The notes beneath the pieces were generated by a model that had not been told where the DNA came from, searched no databases, and saw nothing but the letters and a program-made list of their open reading frames with translations. Source: Natrialba asiatica DSM 12278 (lineage in GTDB: Archaea; Halobacteriota; Halobacteria; Halobacteriales; Natrialbaceae). Taken from it: 64,000 nucleotides of DNA. The first letter of the stretch is position 1. Each line of letters begins with the position of its first letter. The position numbers and the translations under genes were made by a program. Of the stretch, positions 1-8,584 are shown piece by piece. The stretch covers positions 81,159 through 145,158 of the forward strand of contig NZ_AOIO01000034.1 in assembly GCF_000337555.1 (NCBI RefSeq). Reading direction: 5' to 3'.

Positions 1-929
1 GATGACTGGTAGCCGCGTGATTCGGCTTCCTCGCGCCAGGGCTCGAACTCGGGGTCGCTGTCGACGTTGTTTGCGACCTGAACCGTCCCGGTTCGAATTG
101 CGGTTCCCGCCGGCCCCTGACCGGTCGGTTCCCCCTCGTCGGCGCTGATTTCGACCGCTTCGAGATAGCCGTTCTCGACGCCGGCCGCCGCCTTGGGGAC
201 GATGTCGTCGCTCCCGGGATTGACCTCGCCGATCCAGGCGAAGCGGTAGCCGTCCGATGCCGTAAGCCGGTCACAGACCCGTTGTTCGAGTTCAGCGCGC
301 GTCTCGGTGGTGATCACCGCGTGGATGATGTCGTGACCGATGTCGTTGAGGCGGTTGATCGCCTCGAGTTGTTCGCGCTGGCGGCGGCGTTCGTGCTCCT
401 GGCGGGCGCGTTCGATCGCGTGGTGAATCGTTCGAACCAGCAACTCGCTCGTCACTTCGTCTTTGACGAGGAAGTCCTGTGCTCCCTGCTGGATCGCCTG
501 AATACCGACTTGCTGGTCCCGCAGACCAGTCAACACGACGATTGGTGTCGTGTCGCTCGCTTCGGAGACGGTTTCGAGCGTCTCGAGTCCCTGGCTGTCG
601 GGCAAATTCAGATCGAGCAGGACGACATCGACGGCACTCTGCTCGAACGTCTCGAGGCCGTCTGCCAGCCGACTTTCACGGATTATCTCCGGTGTTTGCT
701 CGGCGGACTCGGACGAACTGACCCGCTGTGCGAGTTCTTCCGTATCCCGGAGCATTTCCTCGATCAACCGCGCATCGCCGGGATTGTCCTCGATGAGTAA
801 CGCTCGAAGCGTCTCGGATTGCTCCGGTGTCGCGGTCGTGGTATCGAGTTTGTCCCGTCCGCCCGATCCGGTCGTCGTTTCGCTTTCGGACTGGTTCCGG
901 CGCTCGTTCTCAGGGTTACTCTCTGTCAT
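1..929 (-). CDS. Receiver-GAF signal-transduction protein, partial at left edge
   Basis: The gene is read leftward and leaves the window, so only its first 309 codons are visible. Residues 41-165 form a CheY-like receiver with the acidic pair E47/D48, phosphoacceptor D106 (VVLLDLNLP), T134 and K156 (FLVKDE). A charged helical linker follows at about 160-195, and a GAF-like domain starts near residue 200 (DGYRFAWIGEV). In haloarchaea this layout usually continues into PAS and histidine-kinase or Bat-type output domains, but that part cannot be seen. The ATG shares its A with the TAA stop of the upstream response regulator (TAATG), which implies translational coupling and a shared phosphorelay. 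The domain calls are firm. The output function is unknown. Confidence 0.85.
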   Translation of the reverse strand, partial: MTESNPENERRNQSESETTTGSGGRDKLDTTTATPEQSETLRALLIEDNPGDARLIEEMLRDTEELAQRVSSSESAEQTPEIIRESRLADGLETFEQSAVDVVLLDLNLPDSQGLETLETVSEASDTTPIVVLTGLRDQQVGIQAIQQGAQDFLVKDEVTSELLVRTIHHAIERARQEHERRRQREQLEAINRLNDIGHDIIHAVITTETRAELEQRVCDRLTASDGYRFAWIGEVNPGSDDIVPKAAAGVENGYLEAVEISADEGEPTGQGPAGTAIRTGTVQVANNVDSDPEFEPWREEAESRGYQS

Positions 930-1390
930 TACTGATCACGCTCTGACGGCAACCGAACCACCGAAAACCAGAACTTTTCGAAGGTTCGTACCGTCTCGAT
1001 AAACTCGTCAGGATCAACCGGCTTCGTCAAGTACGCATTCGCATGCAACTCGTAGGAGGTTGCAATATCCTCCTCCGCTCGTGAACTCGTCAAAACAATC
1101 ACCGGAATCGAATGCAGTTCTGCGTCGTTCTTGAGTTCTTCGAGCACTTCCGTTCCGTCCGTCCGCGGCAGATTGAGATCGAGTAAAATCAGATCCGGAC
1201 GCGGTGCGTCCGCATACTCACTGCGCTGATAGAGGTACTCGAGCGCTTCGGCCCCGTCGGAAACGACGTGCAGTTCGTTCTCGATTCGTCCCTGTTTGAA
1301 CGCTTCCTTGGTGAGCCGAACATCTCCCGGATTATCCTCCACTAACAGGATCTGTACCGGCATCGATTTGGCCGCTCGACTGTCAGTCAT
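929..1390 (-). CDS. Stand-alone CheY/Rcp1-like response regulator
   Basis: This is a 153-residue single-domain receiver. The acidic pair is E18/D19 (LLVEDNPGD), the phosphoacceptor is D71 in [10 protein letters not shown]101 lies in VLTSS, and the conserved lysine is K123 in YLTKPVDP. There is no output domain, so it should act as a phosphate shuttle or by protein contact. Such Rcp1-like receivers commonly partner with phytochrome-type or PAS/GAF kinases in haloarchaea. Its TAA overlaps the ATG of the following receiver-GAF gene by one base, so the two are almost certainly co-translated. The last residues (LPSERDQ) are a short non-conserved tail. Confidence 0.92.
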   Translation of the reverse strand: MTDSRAAKSMPVQILLVEDNPGDVRLTKEAFKQGRIENELHVVSDGAEALEYLYQRSEYADAPRPDLILLDLNLPRTDGTEVLEELKNDAELHSIPVIVLTSSRAEEDIATSYELHANAYLTKPVDPDEFIETVRTFEKFWFSVVRLPSERDQ

Positions 1391-1866
1391 CGACCCATCC
1401 GTGTCGTCGCCGCTTCTGATACTGGCGGATAGCAGTCAATACGAAGTTGGTCGCGAATTCGCGGCTGTCTCCACCGGCGACGGCCGCAGCGAAGCGACCA
1501 CTCTTCACGCCGTTCTGTCCGACAGTATGAACTCGCAGTGAACGAGTCGCAGGCGGGCTGGTTGTCCCTGTCGCCTCTGTCGCGGCGTTTGTTGATTCGA
1601 TACCCAGTCTGGCACCTAACTCATATTTCCGGTATCCACCCATGTAAGCCTCCTGAACGCGTTTCTCAGCCGGTTTGTACTGCAGCTTCTAGTATTGCAA
1701 AATCGGCTGGCAGGGATAAATGTAGTGTTCACTCTCCACAGGATGGGACGTTCCGTCGACGCGGACAGTCAGAACGGATCGAGATAGTGGTACGTTCTGG
1801 CACTGTCTGCGCTCACGTCCTCCGCCGTCACCGCTTCGTTCCACTGTCCCTCTCGCTTTCGTCGTC
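1391..1866. other. Intergenic region with no well-supported gene
   Basis: These 476 bases separate the response regulator from the Orc/Cdc6 gene. On the minus strand an 86-codon open frame (1383-1643) ends 8 bp inside the regulator start, a spacing compatible with coupling. Its protein (MGGYRKYELGARLG..., ending RRRHGWVDD) has no recognisable motif and may be chance. The stretch at about 1700-1730 (gcaaaat, gataaatg) is AT-rich. No RNA gene or repeat was recognised. Confidence 0.4.
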
Positions 1867-2910
1867 TCACTCCTCGGTCGGTGGCTCCGACTCCTCGCCT
1901 TCGTCCCCGTCTGCGACGGGCCGATACCGCCTCCCGCGGTGCTCGCCAACCGACTCGATCAGGTCGTAATGTACCATCTTCGTCAGGTAGTTTCGTAGCG
2001 TCCGCGCCGTCTTTGGCTCCGCGACCCGTCGTTCGTACGCCTCGTAGAGTTCACCCGGCTCGATCTCACCTGCGTCGGTGATGATTTCATAGAGCACGCG
2101 CTGGTGGTCTGGAAGACCCTCGACAGTCTTGCGCCGAATCGCCGTTCGAGCGTCGGGGATCGCCGCCTCGATCGTGGTCTCGGTGACGTACTCGCGCCCG
2201 TTTCGTTCCGCTCGGCGCGCTGCTGACCGGAGGATTCCGATCCCGACGCGCGCATCGCCGGAGGCCGCGTCGGCAATCATCCGTAACTGGTCCGTCGTCA
2301 CCGCATCCGGTTCGAGCCCTTGCGTTGCTCGTTCGCGAAGGATCGAGCAGAGTTCAGCCGTTCTGTATCGGTCGAACTGCACTCGGGTACCGGCGTGCAG
2401 TCGTGACCGGACGCGGTCGTCGAAGCTGGCGAAGAGTTCTTCCTCGCGGTTGGCGATCAGTACCAGCGAGACGTGGGGTAGCCGGTGTAGATCGTAGAGC
2501 GCGGCGGTTTCTTCGAGTTGATCGACTTCGTCCAGAATGGCGACGATCGGACGGGTATCCCCCTCGGCGAGTCGGTCGAAGAGTTCGTCTTTCGCCGTCG
2601 ATCGATGGATGTCCGTCGTTCGGCCGGTTGCTTCAAGGAGGCTGTACAGCACGCGAAATCGCGTGTATTCCTGCCAACAGTTGACGTAGGCGACCCGGAC
2701 ATCCGGGTCCTGCTCGTGTAACTGGGCGAGCGTGTAGCGGGCGATGCAGGTTTTGCCAACGCCCGTCGGACCGAACAGGAACGCGGGATCAGGCCGGCGA
2801 TCGGAGAGCAGTGGCTCCAGGGTCTCCGAAAGGAGATTCACCTCGTCGTGGCGATGGACGACCTCGCTCGGAACGAAGTCCTCGCGGAGCACTCGACCGT
2901 CGACGATCAC
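1867..2910 (-). CDS. Orc1/Cdc6-family AAA+ ATPase (replication-initiator paralogue)
   Basis: The 347-residue protein has an N-terminal AAA+ ATPase and a C-terminal winged helix. Walker A is GPTGVGKT (47-54), Walker B is IVAILDEVDQ (about 122-131), sensor 1 is LVLIAN (about 148-153), and a sensor-2-like helix lies near GDARVGIGILRSAARRA. The winged helix (about 265-345) contains YEAYERRVAEPKTARTLRNY. Length and layout match archaeal Orc1/Cdc6, which bind origin recognition boxes and load MCM. Haloarchaea carry many paralogues, often without a nearby active origin. No clear ORB-like inverted repeat was seen next to this one, so it may be a secondary initiator or a resident of the accessory region. 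Confidence 0.93.
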   Translation of the reverse strand: MIVDGRVLREDFVPSEVVHRHDEVNLLSETLEPLLSDRRPDPAFLFGPTGVGKTCIARYTLAQLHEQDPDVRVAYVNCWQEYTRFRVLYSLLEATGRTTDIHRSTAKDELFDRLAEGDTRPIVAILDEVDQLEETAALYDLHRLPHVSLVLIANREEELFASFDDRVRSRLHAGTRVQFDRYRTAELCSILRERATQGLEPDAVTTDQLRMIADAASGDARVGIGILRSAARRAERNGREYVTETTIEAAIPDARTAIRRKTVEGLPDHQRVLYEIITDAGEIEPGELYEAYERRVAEPKTARTLRNYLTKMVHYDLIESVGEHRGRRYRPVADGDEGEESEPPTEE

Positions 2911-3101
2911 ACCGTCACTGTTGCTGACCGATCACAATAAGTGATGGCCCCCACGGAGGCAGAGGCAAAGGCAGAGACGGAGACCGTCGGTGTCGGATCG
3001 CACGGTGAACTCGGAGCGTCCACCGGAACGACGAGAGCCGTGTCCTCCCGGCGGGTTCCACGTTCGTTTTGTCTCCCCGGTGCCCTCTGCTAACGTCAGC
3101 G

Positions 3102-3602
3102 TCAGTTGCGCGTGCTAGTGGTGTAGCCCCACGCTGCGATACTGAACAGCACGCCGCCTCCGATCCACCAGGGGTCCCAGAACAGGAGATGCCCCCAGAC
3201 TGCCGTCGTCGAACCGATTGCGCCGGGAACGCTGTACATTCCGGCCGCCATAAGCGCGTGCTGGAGTAGATTCCCGCCCCCGTACAGAACCAACCCGATA
3301 CCCCCTGCCCAGGCACAACCGAGTAAGAGCGGACGCGGAACGCGGTGACCCCAGGGCCGAACGAGTGCAAGTGCAACGAGGCCACCGCCGGCCTTCATGA
3401 TCCCAGTTACCCACAGCATCGCGACAAACGTCGCATCCCGTGACTGCGCAAACGTGCCGATCGTCTTTAGTCCGAGAGTTCCCCCGAGCGCCCAGTAGAA
3501 ACTCATCGCGGCGAACACCGCCGCCCACAGACAGGCCGCGTAGCCGGCCCAGATCGGCACCCGCGTCCGACCGACTGGGCGCGTCCGCCGAGATTCGCCC
3601 AT
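3102..3602 (-). CDS. DUF3995 family membrane protein
   Basis: This 166-residue protein has four predicted membrane helices, at about 17-38, 61-82, 91-112 and 138-160. Its N-terminal part (WAGYAACLWAAVFAAMSFYW followed by ALGGTLGLKTIG) is typical of the DUF3995 family of small four-helix membrane proteins of unknown function. An AT-rich TATA-like site lies about 40 bp upstream (3642-3649 on the minus strand). It stands alone between the orc gene and a broken CPBP protease. The family assignment is by recalled pattern, and no biochemical role is known to me. Confidence 0.88.
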   Translation of the reverse strand: MGESRRTRPVGRTRVPIWAGYAACLWAAVFAAMSFYWALGGTLGLKTIGTFAQSRDATFVAMLWVTGIMKAGGGLVALALVRPWGHRVPRPLLLGCAWAGGIGLVLYGGGNLLQHALMAAGMYSVPGAIGSTTAVWGHLLFWDPWWIGGGVLFSIAAWGYTTSTRN

Positions 3603-3880
3603 GCTCTCCGTTCACGTTCTTCGACGAAAAAGATGAGGGTCCGGCTACTATACTGGTACCGAAACGGACCTGCTATTCTCGGGGGCAAACGGAACTCGGT
3701 TCTCGGAACTCCGTCCGATACGACACATCGAAATCGATGCTGCCGGTGTTCCCCGACGAACAGTGGTTATCAGCCGTTGTACGGCGTGTGAAACCGAGAT
3801 TCGGCAGCCGACCACCGAGTAGTCTGCACGTTCCCGCCGAGTTTCTTATCCTTCGTTTTCAGTCACGGTCGGTCCCCTCC

Positions 3881-4788
3881 TCAGTCTTCCTCGAGCGCCA
3901 TCAAGAGAGGTAGTCGATACCCGGCGAGCGTTCGTGGTCCCCAGACGAGGATGACGGTGATGGCTACGACGGCGATGAGCACGTGTCGATAAGCCCCGTG
4001 TCGAACGAACCCCCCGGGAACAGGGTCTTTGTCGTGACGTTGAGGATGGCGTGACACAGAACGATTGCGAAGACGCTCTTTCCCGTGTTGTTGTAGAGCC
4101 AGACGAACAGAACTCGTACCCCCACCATGTTGAGACATCCCAAAGCGATCAGTGCCGACGATTGGCCGAGCTGCACCATCACTGGGAGGTGCCACATGGC
4201 CCAGACTACCCCCAAGAGAACGCTGGCGTGGAGCGCGCCCCACCGCTCCTGCATCGAGTCGATAACGTATCCCGACCAGCCCAGTTCTTCGCCCAGAGCG
4301 AAGACGACGAACGCACCGAACATGACCAGCACCGTCACCACCGAGAATTGCGGGGGTGGATGCGGCAACTCCAATAAGCGCATCAATCCATACCGCACGA
4401 TCACCACGCCAGGCAGTAGCACAACGATGGGGATGTACCAGATCTTCGCCCTAATGTGCTTGTAATCAACGGATCGCCGCAGTAGCTGGGTCACAGCCGC
4501 GATGCCGTTCTCTCTGTACAGAAGAATTGCAGCCGCTATCGCTGGGCAAAAGCCCCCGAGTGCAGTCACCGGGATACCCGGAAACAACTGTATTCCGGTC
4601 ACTATGCCGACTACCCCGAATGGGATCGAGAGCGCGAAAACCAGCGCGAAGAACGTCAGTGGTGACCGACGCCCTGCCGCGTTGGAGTTCGAGGCATCCT
4701 CATCACCTGACCGCGAGAGTGGCGGCAGCTGTGACTCCTGCTGTGCGTCACCACTCATGCCCGTCCCTCGTAGAGATGATATGTCCAT
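3881..4788 (-). pseudogene. CPBP (CAAX/Abi) intramembrane protease, frameshifted near its C-terminus
   Basis: Reading from 4788, the protein shows the CPBP family motifs: E167/E168 in ALGEELGWSGYV, H200 in MWHLPVM, and H246/N250 in LCHAILN, with about eight hydrophobic segments. The frame stops at 3964 after an unconvincing tail. A hydrophobic tail with good coding character (HVLIAVVAITVILVWGP...) continues in another frame to 3881. The switch falls at a run of six C on the plus strand (4010-4015). One extra base there would join the two frames as LFPGG-FVRHGAYRHV. It is either a natural null allele, a phase-variable site or a sequencing error. The catalytic motifs precede the shift, so a shortened product could still fold. 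An internal ATG at 4758 is an alternative start. Confidence 0.8.
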
Positions 4789-4847
4789 TGCTCGGTCGAA
4801 GCGGGAGAACGAGTACCTTGGTCAGCGTCGATTTGTCCGGCCTGTTT

Positions 4848-4955
4848 GCCGAGTAGACCGAACGGCTCGCTCTGCGTGACTGTGAATGAGGGGCCATCGA
4901 CCGTAGTGGTCTTTCCGAGTCGCTTCGTCATTCCGTCGGTTGCTAGTGCGTTCAT
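4848..4955 (-). pseudogene. Relic of an ABC-transporter ATPase N-terminus
   Basis: The 36 codons MNALATDG/MTKRLGKTTTVDGPSFTV/TQSEPFGLLG line up well with the first strand block of ABC ATPases (consensus like LTKRFG-TTAVDG-SFTV-GE-FGLLG). At the point where the Walker A P-loop GPNGAGKST should follow, the frame instead reads KQAGQIDADQ and soon stops within the CPBP gene start. No Walker A, signature or Walker B remains. This looks like the stump of a deleted ATPase that once preceded the CPBP gene. The match is by eye and short, so confidence is moderate. Confidence 0.6.
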
Positions 4956-5117
4956 CGGTACGTTCTCCTCTGGTACCGGCTGAGAACTGGGGAAACACGA
5001 TGTATCCCCCTCAGCGCCGTTGGCTGTGTGGGAGTCATTGTACCGGTTCCTGATTCCGTGGTATGTTCGTTCATCGGCAATGAATTTAGAGAGCCAAAGT
5101 AGTCCTACTGTGTGCGA

Positions 5118-5315
5118 TTATCCGGACTTCACGCCGTAGACGGCCGTCGCCCCAACTGCGCCAAGGAAGGAGCTCCCAATCGCCGATACCCCTCCCAACG
5201 GCACGAAGCTCGCAAAGACAGCGATGACGCTGAGGACGACCACTCGGACGAGTGCGTTTGCAGCGACAGCGACGAGCACTGTCAGGAGACGATATTGTAC
5301 GAGGTCGATCTCCAC
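5118..5315 (-). CDS. Small two-helix membrane protein, unknown function
   Basis: This is a 65-residue protein (MEIDLVQYRLLTVLVAV...). It has two hydrophobic helices, at about 9-38 and 41-61, a glycine-rich second half (LGGVSAIGSSFLGAVGATAV) and a short basic end (YGVKSG). Small glycine-rich double-helix proteins like this are common in haloarchaea. I do not recognise the family with certainty (DUF5518-like is possible). It could also be the C-terminal stump of a larger transporter, given the relics nearby. There is no clear promoter at the expected distance. Confidence 0.5.
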   Translation of the reverse strand: MEIDLVQYRLLTVLVAVAANALVRVVVLSVIAVFASFVPLGGVSAIGSSFLGAVGATAVYGVKSG

Positions 5316-5487
5316 CGGTGCGCGTCGGCCGCGTGTCGACCGGAGTTGTCATCCGAGACATACCTGTACTGGGAGGAGAGATTCGAAGGCGTTACTGGCA
5401 GATAATGATGAATCTTTAAATCACGCCGATCCACGCACCGCCTCGCCCTCGGATCGAGATAGCAGGGAGGCGTCAGGAGACGATGGC

Positions 5488-6135
5488 TCACTCCGCCTGT
5501 GACGAAGCCGATACTGCAGTCATGAGCCGCGCTTCGCTGTTGCGCAGATGCTCGGAGGCGGTACTGCGGGCGCATCCAACTCGCTCTGCAACGTCGATCG
5601 CGGTCGCGGTACGGGGCGTCGCATAGTAGCCAACCGCCACGGCGGCCTCAATTACTTCGCGTTGGCGAGGAGTGAGTAGCGTCTGCATCTCGGGGGCGTC
5701 TGGGATGTACGTGCCGACTTGCTCGATCGTCGTCTGAGCGCGGATCTCTTCCGGAAAGGCCTGATATGCGTCGGACAGTCCCCGTTCGTAGCCGACAATG
5801 CGGACCGTCACGTCAGACCCGCCGCCGAATCGAATCGGGAGATCGATCAGCAGGGAGTGCGTCCCGAGCAGCTCGTAAAGGCGACAAAGGTGTTCATCCG
5901 GGCGGCCGCGAATATACACATAGCCCTGTCGTCCGTCACGCTCACAGACTTCGTACTGTACGTAGTCGGGACCGTCTTCGAGTTCAGCGACGAGTTCGTC
6001 AATATCACCGTCGACATAATCGAGTTCGAGGCTTGTTCCATCACGGAAGACTCGCATGTTGAGGACTGCTCCCCGAGTGATGGCTGGACTCGGCGAGAAG
6101 ACATCTTCATCAAATGTCAGACGGAGATAACGCAT
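5488..6135 (-). CDS. Bat-type helix-turn-helix transcriptional regulator
   Basis: This 215-residue protein has the layout of the bacterio-opsin-activator HTH family. An N-terminal sensor-like region (about 1-150) has no cofactor motif. The C-terminal HTH_10 domain reads LTPRQREVIEAAVAVGYYAT followed by PRTATAIDVAERVGCARSTASEHLRNSEARLM. A TATA element (TATTAAG, minus strand, 6161-6167) lies 29 bp before the ATG, so the mRNA is probably leaderless. It is one of three intact Bat-type regulators within 8 kb. Its target is unknown. The nearest unpaired transport gene is the broken CPBP/ABC cluster downstream. Confidence 0.92.
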   Translation of the reverse strand: MRYLRLTFDEDVFSPSPAITRGAVLNMRVFRDGTSLELDYVDGDIDELVAELEDGPDYVQYEVCERDGRQGYVYIRGRPDEHLCRLYELLGTHSLLIDLPIRFGGGSDVTVRIVGYERGLSDAYQAFPEEIRAQTTIEQVGTYIPDAPEMQTLLTPRQREVIEAAVAVGYYATPRTATAIDVAERVGCARSTASEHLRNSEARLMTAVSASSQAE

Positions 6136-6485
6136 GCGTTTGAAGCCATACGTTCCCGGTCTTAATAGAAGATTGGCTACCGAGGTGATTACTGCAGAAA
6201 CATCGAAATCGGCCGAAACGTGACGGTTGTCGGTCGTTTTACAGTATGGATTTCGAATGAGTCTCTGTATGGCGAATCGGCCTAGCCGACCTCAGACTTC
6301 ATGGATCTTCTTCGGTCTGAAACGAGAACTGAACTCGACTATGTGGATTAGTTATGTATAATAGCATATAGAATTCATTCTGCCAAGTCGATTTCGACGT
6401 TCGTCGCGCATGAAAAATCCGCCTGCTTGACTTCATCACCCAGACGTCGCCCCGGCGAACTCCCAATCAGGCTGAAACGGCCAAT

Positions 6486-6785
6486 TTCAAGCGATTATCC
6501 GACCGTCTCGTTGTCTCTTGTCACAGACCGCTAATGGGAGTTCATTACCGAGGCCGTCGAACGCGGCTACTACGAGACACCTCGAAACTGCACGCTCGAT
6601 GACCTGGCTGAGACGTTCGACAGCCACAACTGGGCAGCGAGCAGGTTGCGTCACCGGGCTGAAAGCCGAATTTCGGGGTAATTCGTCGCTGAGGCGGCAC
6701 CGTAGCCAGACTACAAGTGAATCGACCGGTACCGACCCCCACCATGGTCGTCCGGCCGTTGAAGACACCGAATTCAAGCGATTAT
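6486..6785. repeat. 13-bp direct repeat flanking a decayed regulator
   Basis: TTCAAGCGATTAT occurs exactly at 6486-6498 and at 6773-6785, each followed within a few bases by a GACC...CTCGTTG block. The copies flank the Bat-type HTH relic. They could be a duplication scar or two copies of a regulator site. The rest of 6136-6944 holds AT-rich tracts (for example 6350-6375 and 6830-6850) and no intact gene. Confidence 0.5.
6511..6681 (+). pseudogene. Decayed Bat-type HTH regulator C-terminus
   Basis: Translating this stretch gives VTDR, a stop (TAA at 6532), then WEFITEAVERGYYETPRNCT followed by LDDLAETFDSHNWAASRLRHRAESRISG and a stop. This is the HTH_10 domain of Bat-type regulators, where LTDRQ-E---AAV--GYY--PR and the recognition helix are conserved. 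The internal stop is one C-to-T change away from CAA (Gln), the usual residue. No N-terminal sensor region was recognised upstream. It is therefore a truncated, mutated copy beside intact relatives at 5488-6135, 11428-12111 and 12499-13176. Confidence 0.78.
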
Positions 6786-6944
6786 ATTTGACCTCGTTGC
6801 CTTCAGATCACTCACTTCCATATCGCTGTATATAGTTTATCGGAAGATATCATCAACTGGTGGCCAACACACTGCTTTGAGGGAGAACTCGCCTCTCTAC
6901 GCGTTTAATCGGTGTTAAATGTAGTGTCTGCGTTCAGTTCGTGA

Positions 6945-8090
6945 GTGGTGAGCAAACGACCACAAGTCACTGACTGGAAGAGTTCACCGATGGGTACTCT
7001 CTCTGCAGTCAAAACGAAACTCGATCGTCGAACACGAGTGGGAACCGACGAACGCACCCGTGAGACGACCACCGACTACGAGGTGACTGTCCACGAGACG
7101 ATCGACAGCATCGATCGTTCACGGTGGAATCACGTCGTTGCCCACGCGAACCAAGCGAGCGTTTTCCATCGCTACGAGTGGCTCGAGGCGATCGAAACCG
7201 GGCTCGGCTACACGCCGAACCACGTCGTCGTGACCAAAGACGGCAATCCGATCGGAATCCTCCCGAACTTCGTCGTCGATCTCCCGAAAGTTCCGTTCCA
7301 ACGGCTCTGGTCGACGTATCCCGGGTTTGGCGGTCCCGCGATTACGACCGACACCGCCGAGACTCTCGATGCGATCCTCGAGATAGTCCCAACACTCTGT
7401 ACCGGTCGGACCATCGTTCACGAAATCCGGGCTCACGATACGGAGTATCTCCAGTACAGCGACGTGCTCCGCTCGCACGGGTATCGACCAGCACGGTCGA
7501 AGGGGCGATTCGTCCTCTCCCTTACGGACGGGTACGACCGGGTCCGGTCAGGGATGAGCGACTCGAGACGCAAGGGAATCGAGCAGGGCAAAGCCCACCC
7601 CTACGAAATCGTTGAAGAAGAACTCACGCGAGCAACGCTCGAACGATTTCACCGCGCGTACGAACGGCACATGGAACAGATCGGCGGCGACGCCTACCCG
7701 CTTGCGTTCTTCGAGAACCTCTTGGCGATGGACTCGCGGCTGCTCCTCCTGACCCTCCGGCTCGACGGCGAGTACGCGGGCGGCTTTCTCGAACTGCTCG
7801 ACGACGAACAGTCCGCCGTTCACGGCTTCTTCGCCGCCGTCCCGGAGGAATACTACGACGACCACGCCTCGGAACTGCTCTACGACGCCGTGATCCGGTG
7901 GGCGATCGACAACGGGTACGACGCCTACGACTTCGGCGGGGCGACCGGTGACTTTCGAAGCGGCCTGTTCCGGTTCAAAGCGGGGTTCGGCGGCGAACTC
8001 GTCCCGAATCTCTACTGGGAGCGCGGCGACGGACTCCGCTGGAAATTTGTGACCGCTGGCCGTGAACTCTACCTTCGGATGCGACAGTGA
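6945..8090 (+). CDS. FemAB/peptidoglycan-bridge-type GNAT aminoacyltransferase homologue
   Basis: The protein (381 residues from the GTG, 366 from the ATG at 6990) has the double GNAT fold of the FemAB/FemX family. The first half contains FHRYEWLEAIETGLGYTPNH and PKVPFQRLWSTYPGFGGPA. The second contains YPLAFFENLLAM, ELLYDAVIRWAIDNGYDAYD and FGGATGDFRSGLFRFKAGFG, with the typical ending FKAGFGGELVPNLYW. In bacteria the family moves amino acids from aminoacyl-tRNA to cell-wall precursors. Archaea lack murein, so the substrate is unknown (surface glycan or polysaccharide modification is an inference). TTAAAT at 6915-6920 sits 25-30 bp before the GTG, favouring a leaderless start there. A tRNA-like gene follows 149 bp downstream. 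Confidence 0.9.
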   Translation: MVSKRPQVTDWKSSPMGTLSAVKTKLDRRTRVGTDERTRETTTDYEVTVHETIDSIDRSRWNHVVAHANQASVFHRYEWLEAIETGLGYTPNHVVVTKDGNPIGILPNFVVDLPKVPFQRLWSTYPGFGGPAITTDTAETLDAILEIVPTLCTGRTIVHEIRAHDTEYLQYSDVLRSHGYRPARSKGRFVLSLTDGYDRVRSGMSDSRRKGIEQGKAHPYEIVEEELTRATLERFHRAYERHMEQIGGDAYPLAFFENLLAMDSRLLLLTLRLDGEYAGGFLELLDDEQSAVHGFFAAVPEEYYDDHASELLYDAVIRWAIDNGYDAYDFGGATGDFRSGLFRFKAGFGGELVPNLYWERGDGLRWKFVTAGRELYLRMRQ

Positions 8091-8238
8091 CCGCTTCACC
8101 GAAGAACGAGTTCGGTGCAGATTGCGGACTGGTACTACGAGTCTGATCGTCCCAACTGATGCGAACGTCGTTTCAGCTGATGCAAACGAGAGATGGGCTG
8201 AAGTGGGTAGCACGCGTGTGATATACTGTCGGAAACGT

Positions 8239-8309
8239 GTCCGAGGTGGTCTAACGGTAAGATTCGCTCCGTGTGAGCGAGATACGCGGTTCGAGTCCCG
8301 TCCTCGGAC
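8239..8309 (+). tRNA. tRNA-His-like gene (GTG), non-canonical or degenerate
   Basis: The acceptor TCCGAGG pairs with CCTCGGA, and an extra encoded G before position 1 can pair with C73, the hallmark of tRNA-His. The D-arm is GTCT/AGAT around AACGGTA. The anticodon stem is TCGCT/AGCGA with the seven-base loop CCGTGTG, placing GTG (His) at 34-36. Oddities are a C instead of U33, U37 and G38 in the loop, no base at position 26, and one bulged C in the T-stem (ACG-C-GG against CCCGT around TTCGAGT). A TATA-like box (GATATACT) is at 8219-8226. It may be a specialised tRNA, a decayed duplicate or an integration scar. tRNA-Pro at 21.5 kb shows none of these defects. Confidence 0.58.
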
Positions 8310-8443
8310 TTCCCCAGGTGTGCTGTTCTTGGCGGCGAGTGCGACTCTGGTGTTGGTCTCGGTGGGCGGTCATCGAGAGCAGTGACTGTCGCCTGGTCGA
8401 TACAGCTCACCCGCTGGCGGGTATCAATACAACTCATATATTG

Positions 8444-8457
8444 TATATCGCGATATA
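8444..8457. repeat. 14-bp perfect AT-rich palindrome
   Basis: TATATCGCGATATA is a perfect palindrome 135 bp downstream of the tRNA-like gene, within an AT-rich tract (8434-8460) before the transposase relic. It could be an operator, the end of a mobile element or a terminator-like structure. Nothing in the surroundings decides which. Confidence 0.45.
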
Positions 8458-8584
8458 GAATTGGGTCGAGTACAGTCCACCGCAGATTCTGCGTTTGGAT
8501 TTCTACAAACCATTCATCTCCACACATGTAGGCGGAGGATAGACTCTATTCATTCAGATGATACTAGGGCGTATTCGCGAGAGG

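Noticed and set aside
1383-1643. 86-codon minus-strand frame overlapping the response-regulator start
   Set aside because: No motif or family match and weak coding character. It is recorded only in the intergenic entry.
1718-6925. Shared TAAATGTAGTGT at 1718 and 6914
   Set aside because: A 12-base match between two AT-rich spacers is expected by chance many times in 64 kb.
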